Program-made: the position numbers and the translations under genes
In this document: positions 23,400 through 30,299 of the stretch, piece by piece
Numbering within the stretch: the first letter of the stretch is position 1
How the letters are laid out: every line of letters begins with the position of its first letter
The notes under the pieces: generated by a model
Told to the model about the DNA's origin: nothing
Databases searched by the model: none
Seen by the model: the letters and a program-made list of their open reading frames with translations, nothing else
From: JBAYHN01 sp041666125
GTDB taxonomy: Bacteria > Patescibacteriota > Gracilibacteria > UBA1369 > UM-FILTER-53-11
DNA: 30,299 nt
Direction of reading: 5' to 3'
Assembly (NCBI GenBank): GCA_041666125.1
Contig: JBAYHN010000007.1
Span: forward strand, 1-30,299

Positions 23400-26300
23400 A
23401 AAAATATTCAAAAAATTCTGGAAACATATTGGCCTAATTTCGGCAGTGGCAATGATTGGCTTGCTTATACAAACGGCAAGCGCAACTCCATCCGCCGTAA
23501 TTTTCCAAAAAACATGTGATCTAGCGGTTTATCCATATAACCCGGATGCGACTTCTTATGTCACGGGACAGGCAGCAACTTCGCACCTGCAATATTTAAG
23601 CGAGCAGGAATGCAAAACACACTTGGCTTATCCAAGCCAATATCTGCCACAACCACCACGCGAAGCCGAAAATCCGGTATTGCCAGGCTCAGAGCTTATA
23701 AAGGCTCCGATTGCGCAACATCAACATGCATATTTTAATAATTCAAATCACACAGCCGCGCAAAATAAATTCTATTATAAGTCGGCAATTAAAAAGTTTG
23801 AGATAACTGTAAAAGAAGATGGATACCAAAATTTAGATAGAAGCAGAATTAGCTGCGACATAATTGTTCCTCAAAATTACACGGGCAATGCAAATGATTT
23901 AACAGATTGCGTTGGCCGCGCGGATGATTTGTGGGGAGGAACAGTCGTAACAAAAACGGAAGATGCAGCTTCCAAAACAATCACACTTTTGTGGGAATTT
24001 GGCGTAAACGAACCAGGAAAATTGCCACAAAGATATGGTGACAATGGAATAAATTTTAAAGTTTATAATGCACAGGGCCAAGACATTACTCCGGCAAATT
24101 TTGATTTAACGAGCCCTGATAATAGAAAATTTGAGTTCCACGTAAATTTACCTACAAAAAATAATGCTTCTCAAATTTGGAGTGCAACAACTGTGGCACG
24201 CGCTTTAATCGCGGACATAGCTTTACGCAAAACGAATTATCCGCAGAATTTCGCAAGGGGATGCGGAACTGGAGATGTAAATGATCCAAATGCAGGATGG
24301 TGCTTTTTAACACCAAATGCCGGGCCACAAATGGTTCCGGTGCAAACATCTTCCGGCGCGCATATGTTTTATTGGTATGACATTGGTAGCGTAGGTTCCG
24401 TTTGGAAAAAACCAACTCCACCTCCACCACCACAAATTTCTTGCGCGAACATCACTGTTTTCCCAACACAATTTAAAGTAAGTGATGCTTCAACTACAAT
24501 TCAAATAACAGATGTACAACCAGCAAATTACACCGAGAATTTCACTTGGGTTTTGCATAATCCTGGGTCAACCACTCAGCTTGCAGTGGAAAGTTCTTCA
24601 CGCAGCGCAGTGCTAATGAATCCGGTTGCCGGCACTACGGTTTCCATTAAATCATTGGATGAAAAATGCCAGGCTGTACTAACGGGCACAGAAAATCCAC
24701 AACAAAATCAATGTATTGATTTGCAAGTTTCGCCAACTCAAATTGTGCGCAACGTTGCCACTCAAACATTCAGTTCCACAATAAATCCAACAAACTTTGT
24801 TGGAACAACAACGTGGACTCACTTTAAAAATGGAACCGCGCAGGAAACAAAAACCGGCACGGCCGCAACATTTAACAACTTGGATGCAAACAGTTTTATA
24901 AGCGTGGCAGCGGCTCCGGCCTCAGCAAATGCCACTTGCAACAAGCAAATCCCAATTCAGCCACAGCAAGAGTATCCATGTATTGATTTGCAAGTCTCAC
25001 AGACGGAAATTTTGAGAGATGTACCAACGCAAACTTTTTATGCGACGGTTAATCCATCAAACTTTTTGGGAACAATAACTTGGACTCATTTAAAAAACGG
25101 CTCAGTTGTAGAAACAAGATTTGGCGACAGAGCAACATTTAACAACTTGGATTCAAACAGCACCGTGACGGTAGATGCTATTCCGGCTTCGGTCAATGCA
25201 ATTTGCAGACGCCAGCTAAATTTGGAATTAATCAGACGTCCTCCACCACGTCCTGCAGGAGAATTACACAAATCCGCATTCGAAATAAAATCGCGCGGAA
25301 ATGTTATTCGCAAAAATGAAACTGCAGAATTTAAAGTGACATTTAGAGCTACATCAGAAACTCCGGAAGTAACACTTTATGAATCTCTTCGCACTAAATT
25401 ATTTGGCACGGAAGGAGGCGAAATTGCTCTAACCAAAGGCATTTATGGAGGCAGAGACTTTAAAGTTGAGAATTCATCCAGCGGCGCAGACATTCAAGAA
25501 TGTGAAGCAGTTGCACGCGCTCGCGGGCTAGTTTGTTTCGAAGGAAATCCTTTTATAACAAATGGACTAACACTTCGCAATTTAACAAACCAAACAATTT
25601 CGATTATTTACCGCGGCAAATTGGTAACATCAAAAATTAATGAGAATTTCTGTAAGCGATTAGACCCAGCATTTTGTGGAGAAAAATTCACAAATGAAAT
25701 TCATGACTCACTTGGGAATGTGGCTAGGGCAACGCTTTATACACCTTGTCCTTATCTCTTAACACAGGGAATTGGAGATGTGATTCTGGAAAGTGATTTG
25801 AGCGTTGGTTCGGATATTTCCGCCTGCGCGGGAGTTCCAAATATTGAAGGTCCAACAACAACAACTCCCCCACCGGTAAATCCAAGAACACCAAGCACTG
25901 GTGCCGGAGACACATTAAATATTCCTCCACACACACTTTGCCAAGAAAGTAACAGCGGCAATGCAAACCTACCGGAGGGCTACAGAAACCCATTAAAGAG
26001 CGTTAGCAGCGCAATTTGTGAAGTGGCCATGACGCTGAGTGATGTACTCACACCACCGGCAATTCGCAAAGATGTGTTGGCAAATATAACTCGCATTACT
26101 CGTTATAATAATAATCTTGGAATTGGCCGCAGCATTACGGTTTCCGATTTAAATAATCCGCCGCTAACAGGCGAATCTCCAAATCCGGATGCTCAGATTT
26201 ACAAACTTAAAAATGGAAATTTGATTGTGGATGCATTCACTCCGCCGGTCACAAAAGGCGCACGAACATATGTAATCGAAAACGGCGACTTGATAATCAA

Positions 26301-26691
26301 AGGCAATATTAAATATTCCGAATCTCCTTATGATTTGGCCAATATTAAAGAAATTCCGGTAATCGCATTCATCGTGATAAATGGAAGCATTCAAATTGAT
26401 CCTTCCGTAACGGAACTTTCGGGAATCTTTGTGGCAATCAATGGCGAAGGCACAAACATCCGCGCAAATAGCGGAAAAGTTTTGGGCACTGCAAGATCGG
26501 AATCTCCAATGAAAATCCTCGGCTCGGTTTATGGCGACATTCAACCACTATTCGAAAGCAGAAGCTACGTTGGCAACGCACGCTTTGGCCAGGGCACAAT
26601 CGTAATTAACTACGACGGCAGATTGTTCTATAACCTGCCACCGGGCCTCAAAGAGGTGCTAAATATTGCTCCGGAACAGGTGGCAAGATAA
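23392..26691 (+). CDS. Large exported protein with tandem Ig-like repeats and beta-rich C-terminus
   Basis: The product is about 1,099 residues. I chose the ATG at 23392 because it gives a clean signal peptide (MYKKIFKKFWKH, hydrophobic core, cleavage after ASA) and overlaps the previous stop; an ATG at 23374 adds METSIQ. After an N-terminal domain with scattered Cys come three Ig-like units bounded by Cys residues (about 24442-24670, 24712-24978, 24979-25206). The last two are clearly duplicated (CIDLQVS, TQTF, TWTH-KNG, TFNNLD, PAS-NA-C). A DUF11-like beta region (about 25260-25750) and a Pro/Thr linker follow. The C-terminal domain (about 26080-26680) has NGNLIVDA, NGDLIIKGNIK and INGSIQID strands, resembling a beta-solenoid or bactofilin-type fold. 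A surface location is inferred; the exact role is unknown. Confidence 0.85.
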   Translation: MYKKIFKKFWKHIGLISAVAMIGLLIQTASATPSAVIFQKTCDLAVYPYNPDATSYVTGQAATSHLQYLSEQECKTHLAYPSQYLPQPPREAENPVLPGSELIKAPIAQHQHAYFNNSNHTAAQNKFYYKSAIKKFEITVKEDGYQNLDRSRISCDIIVPQNYTGNANDLTDCVGRADDLWGGTVVTKTEDAASKTITLLWEFGVNEPGKLPQRYGDNGINFKVYNAQGQDITPANFDLTSPDNRKFEFHVNLPTKNNASQIWSATTVARALIADIALRKTNYPQNFARGCGTGDVNDPNAGWCFLTPNAGPQMVPVQTSSGAHMFYWYDIGSVGSVWKKPTPPPPPQISCANITVFPTQFKVSDASTTIQITDVQPANYTENFTWVLHNPGSTTQLAVESSSRSAVLMNPVAGTTVSIKSLDEKCQAVLTGTENPQQNQCIDLQVSPTQIVRNVATQTFSSTINPTNFVGTTTWTHFKNGTAQETKTGTAATFNNLDANSFISVAAAPASANATCNKQIPIQPQQEYPCIDLQVSQTEILRDVPTQTFYATVNPSNFLGTITWTHLKNGSVVETRFGDRATFNNLDSNSTVTVDAIPASVNAICRRQLNLELIRRPPPRPAGELHKSAFEIKSRGNVIRKNETAEFKVTFRATSETPEVTLYESLRTKLFGTEGGEIALTKGIYGGRDFKVENSSSGADIQECEAVARARGLVCFEGNPFITNGLTLRNLTNQTISIIYRGKLVTSKINENFCKRLDPAFCGEKFTNEIHDSLGNVARATLYTPCPYLLTQGIGDVILESDLSVGSDISACAGVPNIEGPTTTTPPPVNPRTPSTGAGDTLNIPPHTLCQESNSGNANLPEGYRNPLKSVSSAICEVAMTLSDVLTPPAIRKDVLANITRITRYNNNLGIGRSITVSDLNNPPLTGESPNPDAQIYKLKNGNLIVDAFTPPVTKGARTYVIENGDLIIKGNIKYSESPYDLANIKEIPVIAFIVINGSIQIDPSVTELSGIFVAINGEGTNIRANSGKVLGTARSESPMKILGSVYGDIQPLFESRSYVGNARFGQGTIVINYDGRLFYNLPPGLKEVLNIAPEQVAR
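24712..25206 (+). repeat. Tandem duplication inside the exported protein (Ig-like units 2 and 3)
   Basis: Two adjacent units begin with the identical bases TGTATTGATTTGCAAGT at 24712 and 24979 and show the same residue pattern through to a terminal Cys (24937 and 25204). Unit 1 (from 24442) is a more distant copy. DNA-level identity between units 2 and 3 suggests a fairly recent duplication or gene conversion. Confidence 0.8.
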
Positions 26692-26706
26692 TAAACTCAT
26701 ATACGT

Positions 26707-27783
26707 ATGATGCCACTAAAAGATTTAGCAGAAGGTTCTGAAGAACAACCATCTGGGGTTCATAAAGCGCACGAACAACAGGCTATTGGTGGTGATAAAG
26801 ATACTGCAGATCGCGTTGGAGGCATTATGGCAGGCTTGCCCATGGAAGAAGGTTTAGCTGATGGGGAAAATTCAGCTCAAAAAGATCCTGGCAATAAACC
26901 TTATATAAAAAAACCAGCTTTAGCTTTTGGTGATGATTATTTAAAACATGTCGCAGATAATAAATATGCACGTTTGGTTGAAAGAGCAGATGTTATAAAT
27001 GGAATAAATGCATATAGAATTCAACGTCAGTTTCAAAAATTAGTTGATAAACATTGCAGAAACGGCTTCGAAAACAACTATCCACCCGGTGTATTTGGAT
27101 TTATGGCAAAAATGCTTGGGCTTAAGAGATTTAAAAAACCGAGAGTGGAACCTGATGGATGTCACTTCTACTTTCCAACAATTAAAGGATCAAAAAATGA
27201 CGATTTTAGTGAAATCAATGAATTATCCGGTCAATTGATGAAAGATCCGAGCCCGCTAATTGGACCTGATTCTACAGAGCGCACTGAATTAATAGAAAAA
27301 TGTGCACGCCAATATAAAATTCACATTCAACCACAAACAGAATTTATTCCCGCAATTGTTGAAAGTTTATTGGTTGCCATAAACGCTGATACAAAATTGA
27401 GAGAGTCTATTATAGGCTTTAAAGTTGACATTCTGCCACGCAATAGAGGTAATATGCCGACGATAGTTTTATATGTCAGGCCAGGCAAAGAGAATGCGCA
27501 GCATGCTTTAGATGGTGTCTATGCAAGTCTTCATAAATATCATCGAATGGGTGAGGGAAACACACCTCGTTTTAGCAAAAAAGTTGATGAGTTAATTTCT
27601 TATGCTCAATTTAGTGGCGATGTTAAAAAAAGCTGCATGAGTAGTCTTGCTAGAGGTGATAATCCAAATATTCCATTTGACGGTAGAGACTGGGCTCATT
27701 TTAAAGGAGAAGAACATAAACTGATTCTGCCAAAGCCAAGTGAATTGGACCAGGCAAGAGACCGTAAAGCAGAGTTAAGGTAA
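26707..27783 (+). CDS. Orphan soluble protein; C-terminal half faintly like HopA1-family domains
   Basis: The 358-residue protein has no signal peptide or TM segment. The first 75 residues are polar and probably disordered. A basic patch with KMLGLKRFKKPR sits near residue 140. The part from about residue 200 (YKIHIQPQTEFIPAIVESLL, then IVLYVRPG and NTPRFSKKVDEL, then DWAHFKG) weakly recalls the layout of HopA1-family domains found in bacterial effectors and in lanthipeptide-like cyclase partners. That is a low-confidence resemblance. It starts 15 nt after the exported-protein gene with no Shine-Dalgarno. Its codon use leans to GGT, GAT, GCT and CGT, unlike the GGC/GAC/CGC usage of its neighbours, which may reflect a different origin. 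Confidence 0.6.
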   Translation: MMPLKDLAEGSEEQPSGVHKAHEQQAIGGDKDTADRVGGIMAGLPMEEGLADGENSAQKDPGNKPYIKKPALAFGDDYLKHVADNKYARLVERADVINGINAYRIQRQFQKLVDKHCRNGFENNYPPGVFGFMAKMLGLKRFKKPRVEPDGCHFYFPTIKGSKNDDFSEINELSGQLMKDPSPLIGPDSTERTELIEKCARQYKIHIQPQTEFIPAIVESLLVAINADTKLRESIIGFKVDILPRNRGNMPTIVLYVRPGKENAQHALDGVYASLHKYHRMGEGNTPRFSKKVDELISYAQFSGDVKKSCMSSLARGDNPNIPFDGRDWAHFKGEEHKLILPKPSELDQARDRKAELR

Positions 27784-27825
27784 TAGAAGAATACAGGGAT
27801 AAAGCCTTAACTACTCCCCTTTTTC

Positions 27826-27834
27826 TGCTACAAT
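27826..27834 (+). promoter_or_regulatory. Extended -10 promoter of holA (near-leaderless)
   Basis: TGC-TACAAT (27826-27834) is an extended -10 ending 10 nt before the holA ATG at 27845, leaving a leader of only about 3-4 nt. A weak -35 TTAACT lies at 27807-27812 (16-nt spacer). Confidence 0.5.
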
Positions 27835-27844
27835 AAGCGCATAT

Positions 27845-28816
27845 ATGCCAGTATTCTTATTTCATGGAGAAGACACACACAGCCACAGCGAAAAGCTAAA
27901 ATTTTGGCAAAAAGAATTTGAAAAGAAATTTGGCGGGAATATGAATGTGAGTACATTTGACGGGAAAGACGCAACCGCAAATGATATTTTTCAAGCTGCA
28001 TCTTCCATGCCATTTTTGGCAGAAAAGCGCTTTGTAATGGTAAAAAACTTTCTTTCGGAAGGTGATGATGATCAAAAGCATGCAATGGCGGATTTGGTGG
28101 AAACAACCCCGGATTTTTGCATTTTGGTTTTTAGCGAATTGCAGGATTTTGATAAACGCAGCTCACTTTGGAAAAAGATTCAAAAAATCGGAAAAGTCAC
28201 AGATTTTCCAAAACTCATGGGATCAAAATTAATTGGTTGGATACAAAAAACAATTGAGCAGGCCGGCGGCCAAATAGAAAAAGATGCAATAATCCATCTT
28301 TCCGAAGTAACTTCCGGCGACCTTTGCAGGCTCGAAAACGAAATCGCAAAACTGGTCGGTTATGCCCAAGACAGGCCAATAACAAAAGCCGACATCGAAC
28401 TTTTAATAGACACCAGCTTGGCAATTTCAATTTTTAAATTAACCGATTCGGTTGGCCAAAGAAATGTAAAATCCGCACTTCATCACCTACACCACTTAAT
28501 CGAAACCGGCGAAGAATTATATGGAATTTTGCACATGATAATGCGGCAATTTAGAATTATTACCAGCGTTAAAGATTTAATGGATCAAAATCTTAGCCGC
28601 GATTCCATAACCGCGAAATTAAAAGAACATCCGTTTGTGGTTTCCAATTCAATGACACAGGCAAGGAATTTCTCCATGGATCAGCTAAGAAAAGCCTATA
28701 AACTTCTGCTTAACCTGGATACGCGCCTAAAAAGCGGCGGCGTAAGGATTCTTGTGGGCGACAACCGCGAATTTGTGCTGGCGCTGGATATGCTGGTGCT
28801 AGATTTGTGTAAATAA
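27845..28816 (+). CDS. holA: DNA polymerase III delta subunit
   Basis: HolA is the clamp-loader subunit that opens the beta sliding clamp. The 323-residue protein follows the family: an N-terminal domain beginning VFLFHGEDTHSHSEKLKFW (a degenerate P-loop position), the VSTFDGKD strand, SSMPFLAEKRFVMVKN, a middle domain with TSGDLCRLENEIAKLVGYA, and the C-terminal helical collar domain with LHMIMRQFRII. It is clearly separate in function from the orphan block upstream, and its own extended -10 supports independent expression. It is convergent with the following minus-strand orphan (16-nt gap). Confidence 0.92.
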   Translation: MPVFLFHGEDTHSHSEKLKFWQKEFEKKFGGNMNVSTFDGKDATANDIFQAASSMPFLAEKRFVMVKNFLSEGDDDQKHAMADLVETTPDFCILVFSELQDFDKRSSLWKKIQKIGKVTDFPKLMGSKLIGWIQKTIEQAGGQIEKDAIIHLSEVTSGDLCRLENEIAKLVGYAQDRPITKADIELLIDTSLAISIFKLTDSVGQRNVKSALHHLHHLIETGEELYGILHMIMRQFRIITSVKDLMDQNLSRDSITAKLKEHPFVVSNSMTQARNFSMDQLRKAYKLLLNLDTRLKSGGVRILVGDNREFVLALDMLVLDLCK

Positions 28817-28832
28817 AAGGCTCCGGTTTAGC

Positions 28833-29789
28833 TTAATCATTCCCGTTAGTAAACCCAATATCACCGCTAAATTGCCTGGCGGTTGTATCTTTTAGAAATT
28901 CAGGCTTCCATGGTTCTCCGGATGGCCACGTTGTTAATTGAGGTTTGCCAGGTCTTTGTGCGTCCGGCTCACCGGTGAAATATCTATAAGCGTGATCTTG
29001 CAAATCTCCTTCTCCACACTCATTCAACATACTCCCCGTAGAGGCCACAGTACCTAGTTCAAGCCTCAGCAAACTTTTATTATCTTTTCCTACACAAAAA
29101 GTAGCGGATCTAAACATCAAATCCGACGGTTTTCTAAAATGTGTTGTCTTACATCCTTCTTCATCTTTACATCCCCCTAAATCAACATCACCTTTGTTAA
29201 CACCCGATTTTATTAAAATCAAATTGGCCAGATACATTAAAACCAATGCCATCTGCCTTTGAAATATAATTCTATTCTCAGCAGATTTTCCTTGTGCCGG
29301 CTCAACCATTTCTGTCAAACCTGGATAATCCACTCCGATTAAACCAGAAACGTCGATATGTGAAACTAGCCCCTTACCATCTTTAACCTCATCTAGGCCA
29401 GATTCTCCTCCTGTTTGCAATATATCAATCATGGCCTGAGCCGCTACCTGAACTCTAGGTGCCAGTGCATTAAAAACCTCCACGGTTCTAGGTCTGGCTT
29501 TTAATGGATTTTGTTCCGCACTTCCCTCATCAACGCATGGGATAGACTCAGAAAGTCCCAATACATAAGCCTTTGGACCACTAACTTCATCAATTACCCA
29601 CTTGCGTACACCATCCAAATCGTTAACAAATCTTCCTGCAACATCCGATTTAGTCGATTCACCTGCTAAAACAACTGGATCATATTCCCTTATGTTATTG
29701 ATACTCGCTAAAGGTTCACCGGCTTTTCTCGTTTCATCAGTTAAAAAATACCCTGCATTTCCATCTAGTTCCGATTCTATGTCTGACAT
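28833..29789 (-). CDS. Orphan soluble protein, 318 residues
   Basis: I recognise no family. The product is soluble with no signal peptide. The N-terminal third is acidic, the central part (about 105-205) is likely helical (APRVQVAAQAMIDILQ, RQMALVLMYLANLILI), and the C-terminal part is polar with Trp/Pro-rich segments (TTWPSGEPWKPEFL). Five cysteines are present, four of them in the last half (CKDEEGC, ATFCVGK, LNECGEG). Its promoter is canonical (TTGACA/TATTAT, 29823-29850) with a leader of about 26 nt ending in a weak GAAAG. It lies between holA and gatA. Confidence 0.7.
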   Translation of the reverse strand: MSDIESELDGNAGYFLTDETRKAGEPLASINNIREYDPVVLAGESTKSDVAGRFVNDLDGVRKWVIDEVSGPKAYVLGLSESIPCVDEGSAEQNPLKARPRTVEVFNALAPRVQVAAQAMIDILQTGGESGLDEVKDGKGLVSHIDVSGLIGVDYPGLTEMVEPAQGKSAENRIIFQRQMALVLMYLANLILIKSGVNKGDVDLGGCKDEEGCKTTHFRKPSDLMFRSATFCVGKDNKSLLRLELGTVASTGSMLNECGEGDLQDHAYRYFTGEPDAQRPGKPQLTTWPSGEPWKPEFLKDTTARQFSGDIGFTNGND

Positions 29790-29822
29790 ACTTTCAAAAT
29801 TAAAGGATAATATAAGGCGATA

Positions 29823-29850
29823 ATAATACGCCGCATTCCGTTTCTGTCAA
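29823..29850 (-). promoter_or_regulatory. Sigma70-type promoter of the 318-residue orphan gene
   Basis: On the minus strand a perfect TTGACA (29845-29850), a 16-nt spacer and TATTAT (29823-29828) lie 33 nt before the ATG. The -35 begins just 2 nt after the gatA stop codon. The design matches the promoter at 315-342. Confidence 0.65.
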
Positions 29851-29852
29851 AC

Positions 29853-30299
29853 TTACATTTGAGGCTTCTTCTTATGCCAATCTGTTGAATTTTGATATAT
29901 ATGGCCGGTTTTTAACAGGAGAGGTTCGGCAAATTGAGGACCGATGATCTGCATTCCAATCGGCAAATTATTCTTGGAAAAACCGCACGGAAGCGCGAGA
30001 GCCGGCAATCCTGCAATATTTATTGAAACCGTAAAAACATCTTCCAAATACATTTTGACCGGATCCGCACTGTTTTGGCCTATAGTAAAGGCAGTGCTCG
30101 GCGTTGTTGGCGTAATAATCACATCAACTTCTTCAAACGCTTTTTTAAAATCCTCACAAACCAGCGTGCGAACTTTTTGAGCTTTCAAATAATATGCATC
30201 GTAGTAGCCTGCAGAAAGTGCGTAGGCTCCAATCATAATTCTGCGCTTCATTTCATCGCCAAAGCCTTCTTCGCGCACGCGCAAATAATGAGAATATAA
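29853..30299 (-). CDS. gatA: Glutamyl-tRNA(Gln)/aspartyl-tRNA(Asn) amidotransferase subunit A, C-terminal part
   Basis: GatA is the amidase subunit of GatCAB, which converts Glu-tRNA-Gln (and Asp-tRNA-Asn) to the cognate amide, the indirect route used by many bacteria. Only the last 148 residues are visible; the frame stays open to the right edge, so the start lies outside the window. The match is to the family C-terminus: EEGFGDEMKRRIMIGAYALS, GYYDAYYLKAQKVR, the DVIITPTTPSTAF segment and the NIAGLPALALPCGF and LPIGMQIIG segments. The catalytic Ser-cisSer-Lys region is upstream and unseen. A TTG inside the frame at 30282-30284 is not the start. Confidence 0.95.
   Translation of the reverse strand, partial: LYSHYLRVREEGFGDEMKRRIMIGAYALSAGYYDAYYLKAQKVRTLVCEDFKKAFEEVDVIITPTTPSTAFTIGQNSADPVKMYLEDVFTVSINIAGLPALALPCGFSKNNLPIGMQIIGPQFAEPLLLKTGHIYQNSTDWHKKKPQM

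Noticed and set aside
26164..26544. 126-codon minus-strand frame inside the exported protein gene
   Set aside because: It is the mirror of a well-supported coding frame, with biased composition and no promoter.
27790..27827. Terminator after the 26707 orphan gene
   Set aside because: A GGGA/TCCC pairing with a 15-nt loop before CTTTTT is only 4 bp, so chance is likely.
28817..28840. Bidirectional terminator between holA and the convergent orphan
   Set aside because: The stem is only about 5 bp with a bulge; a T-rich tract follows on the minus strand only. Too weak to list.

Overview
The window is a compact, protein-coding stretch of a bacterial genome that looks like a Candidate Phyla Radiation (Patescibacteria) organism, possibly a Peregrinibacteria-like lineage; the phylum is inference. 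The signs are tight spacing, reduced versions of core enzymes (a 208-residue TruB, a stand-alone riboflavin kinase domain, a MurE with a shortened N-terminal domain), an archaeal-type triosephosphate isomerase, divergent CPR-style membrane and surface proteins, and many orphan genes. The standard bacterial code applies: TAA, TAG and TGA are all used as ordinary stops, so the UGA-to-glycine recoding of some CPR lineages is absent. I saw no rRNA, tRNA, CRISPR array or insertion sequence.

Layout. 1-397: the 5' part of an orphan membrane-protein gene (minus, running off the left edge) with its own promoter. 398-5365 (plus): trpS, pyrG, a novel membrane protein with two PilC-N-like domains, and an unusual lgt homologue. 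5286-10038 (minus): a macromolecular-synthesis block dnaG-rpoD-greA followed by a membrane-anchored PEGA/beta-propeller protein. 10115-15533 (minus): a four-repeat exported surface protein, a WecA/TagO-like phosphoglycosyltransferase, truB and murE, with a small orphan ORF on the plus strand. 15572-16537 (plus): an orphan radical SAM protein divergent from murE. 16571-18248 (minus): a one-SLH-domain exported protein, a riboflavin kinase domain and archaeal-type tpiA. 18361-27783 (plus): the most unusual part, a 4.9-kb reading frame split by one in-frame TAG, a 55-residue membrane protein, a 1.1-kilo-residue exported protein with Ig-like repeats and an orphan protein, followed by holA (27845-28816). 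28833-30299 (minus): an orphan gene and the 3' end of gatA.

How it fits together. Information-processing genes (trpS, dnaG, rpoD, greA, truB, holA, gatA) and envelope genes (lgt, WecA-like, murE, SLH and repeat proteins) are interleaved. Two patterns cross the functional groups. First, many start codons lie only 7-10 nt downstream of a TATAAT-like -10 element and lack a Shine-Dalgarno sequence, which predicts widespread leaderless transcription. Second, the 18.3-27.8 kb block looks like one cell-surface or secreted system with no named counterpart that I recognise.
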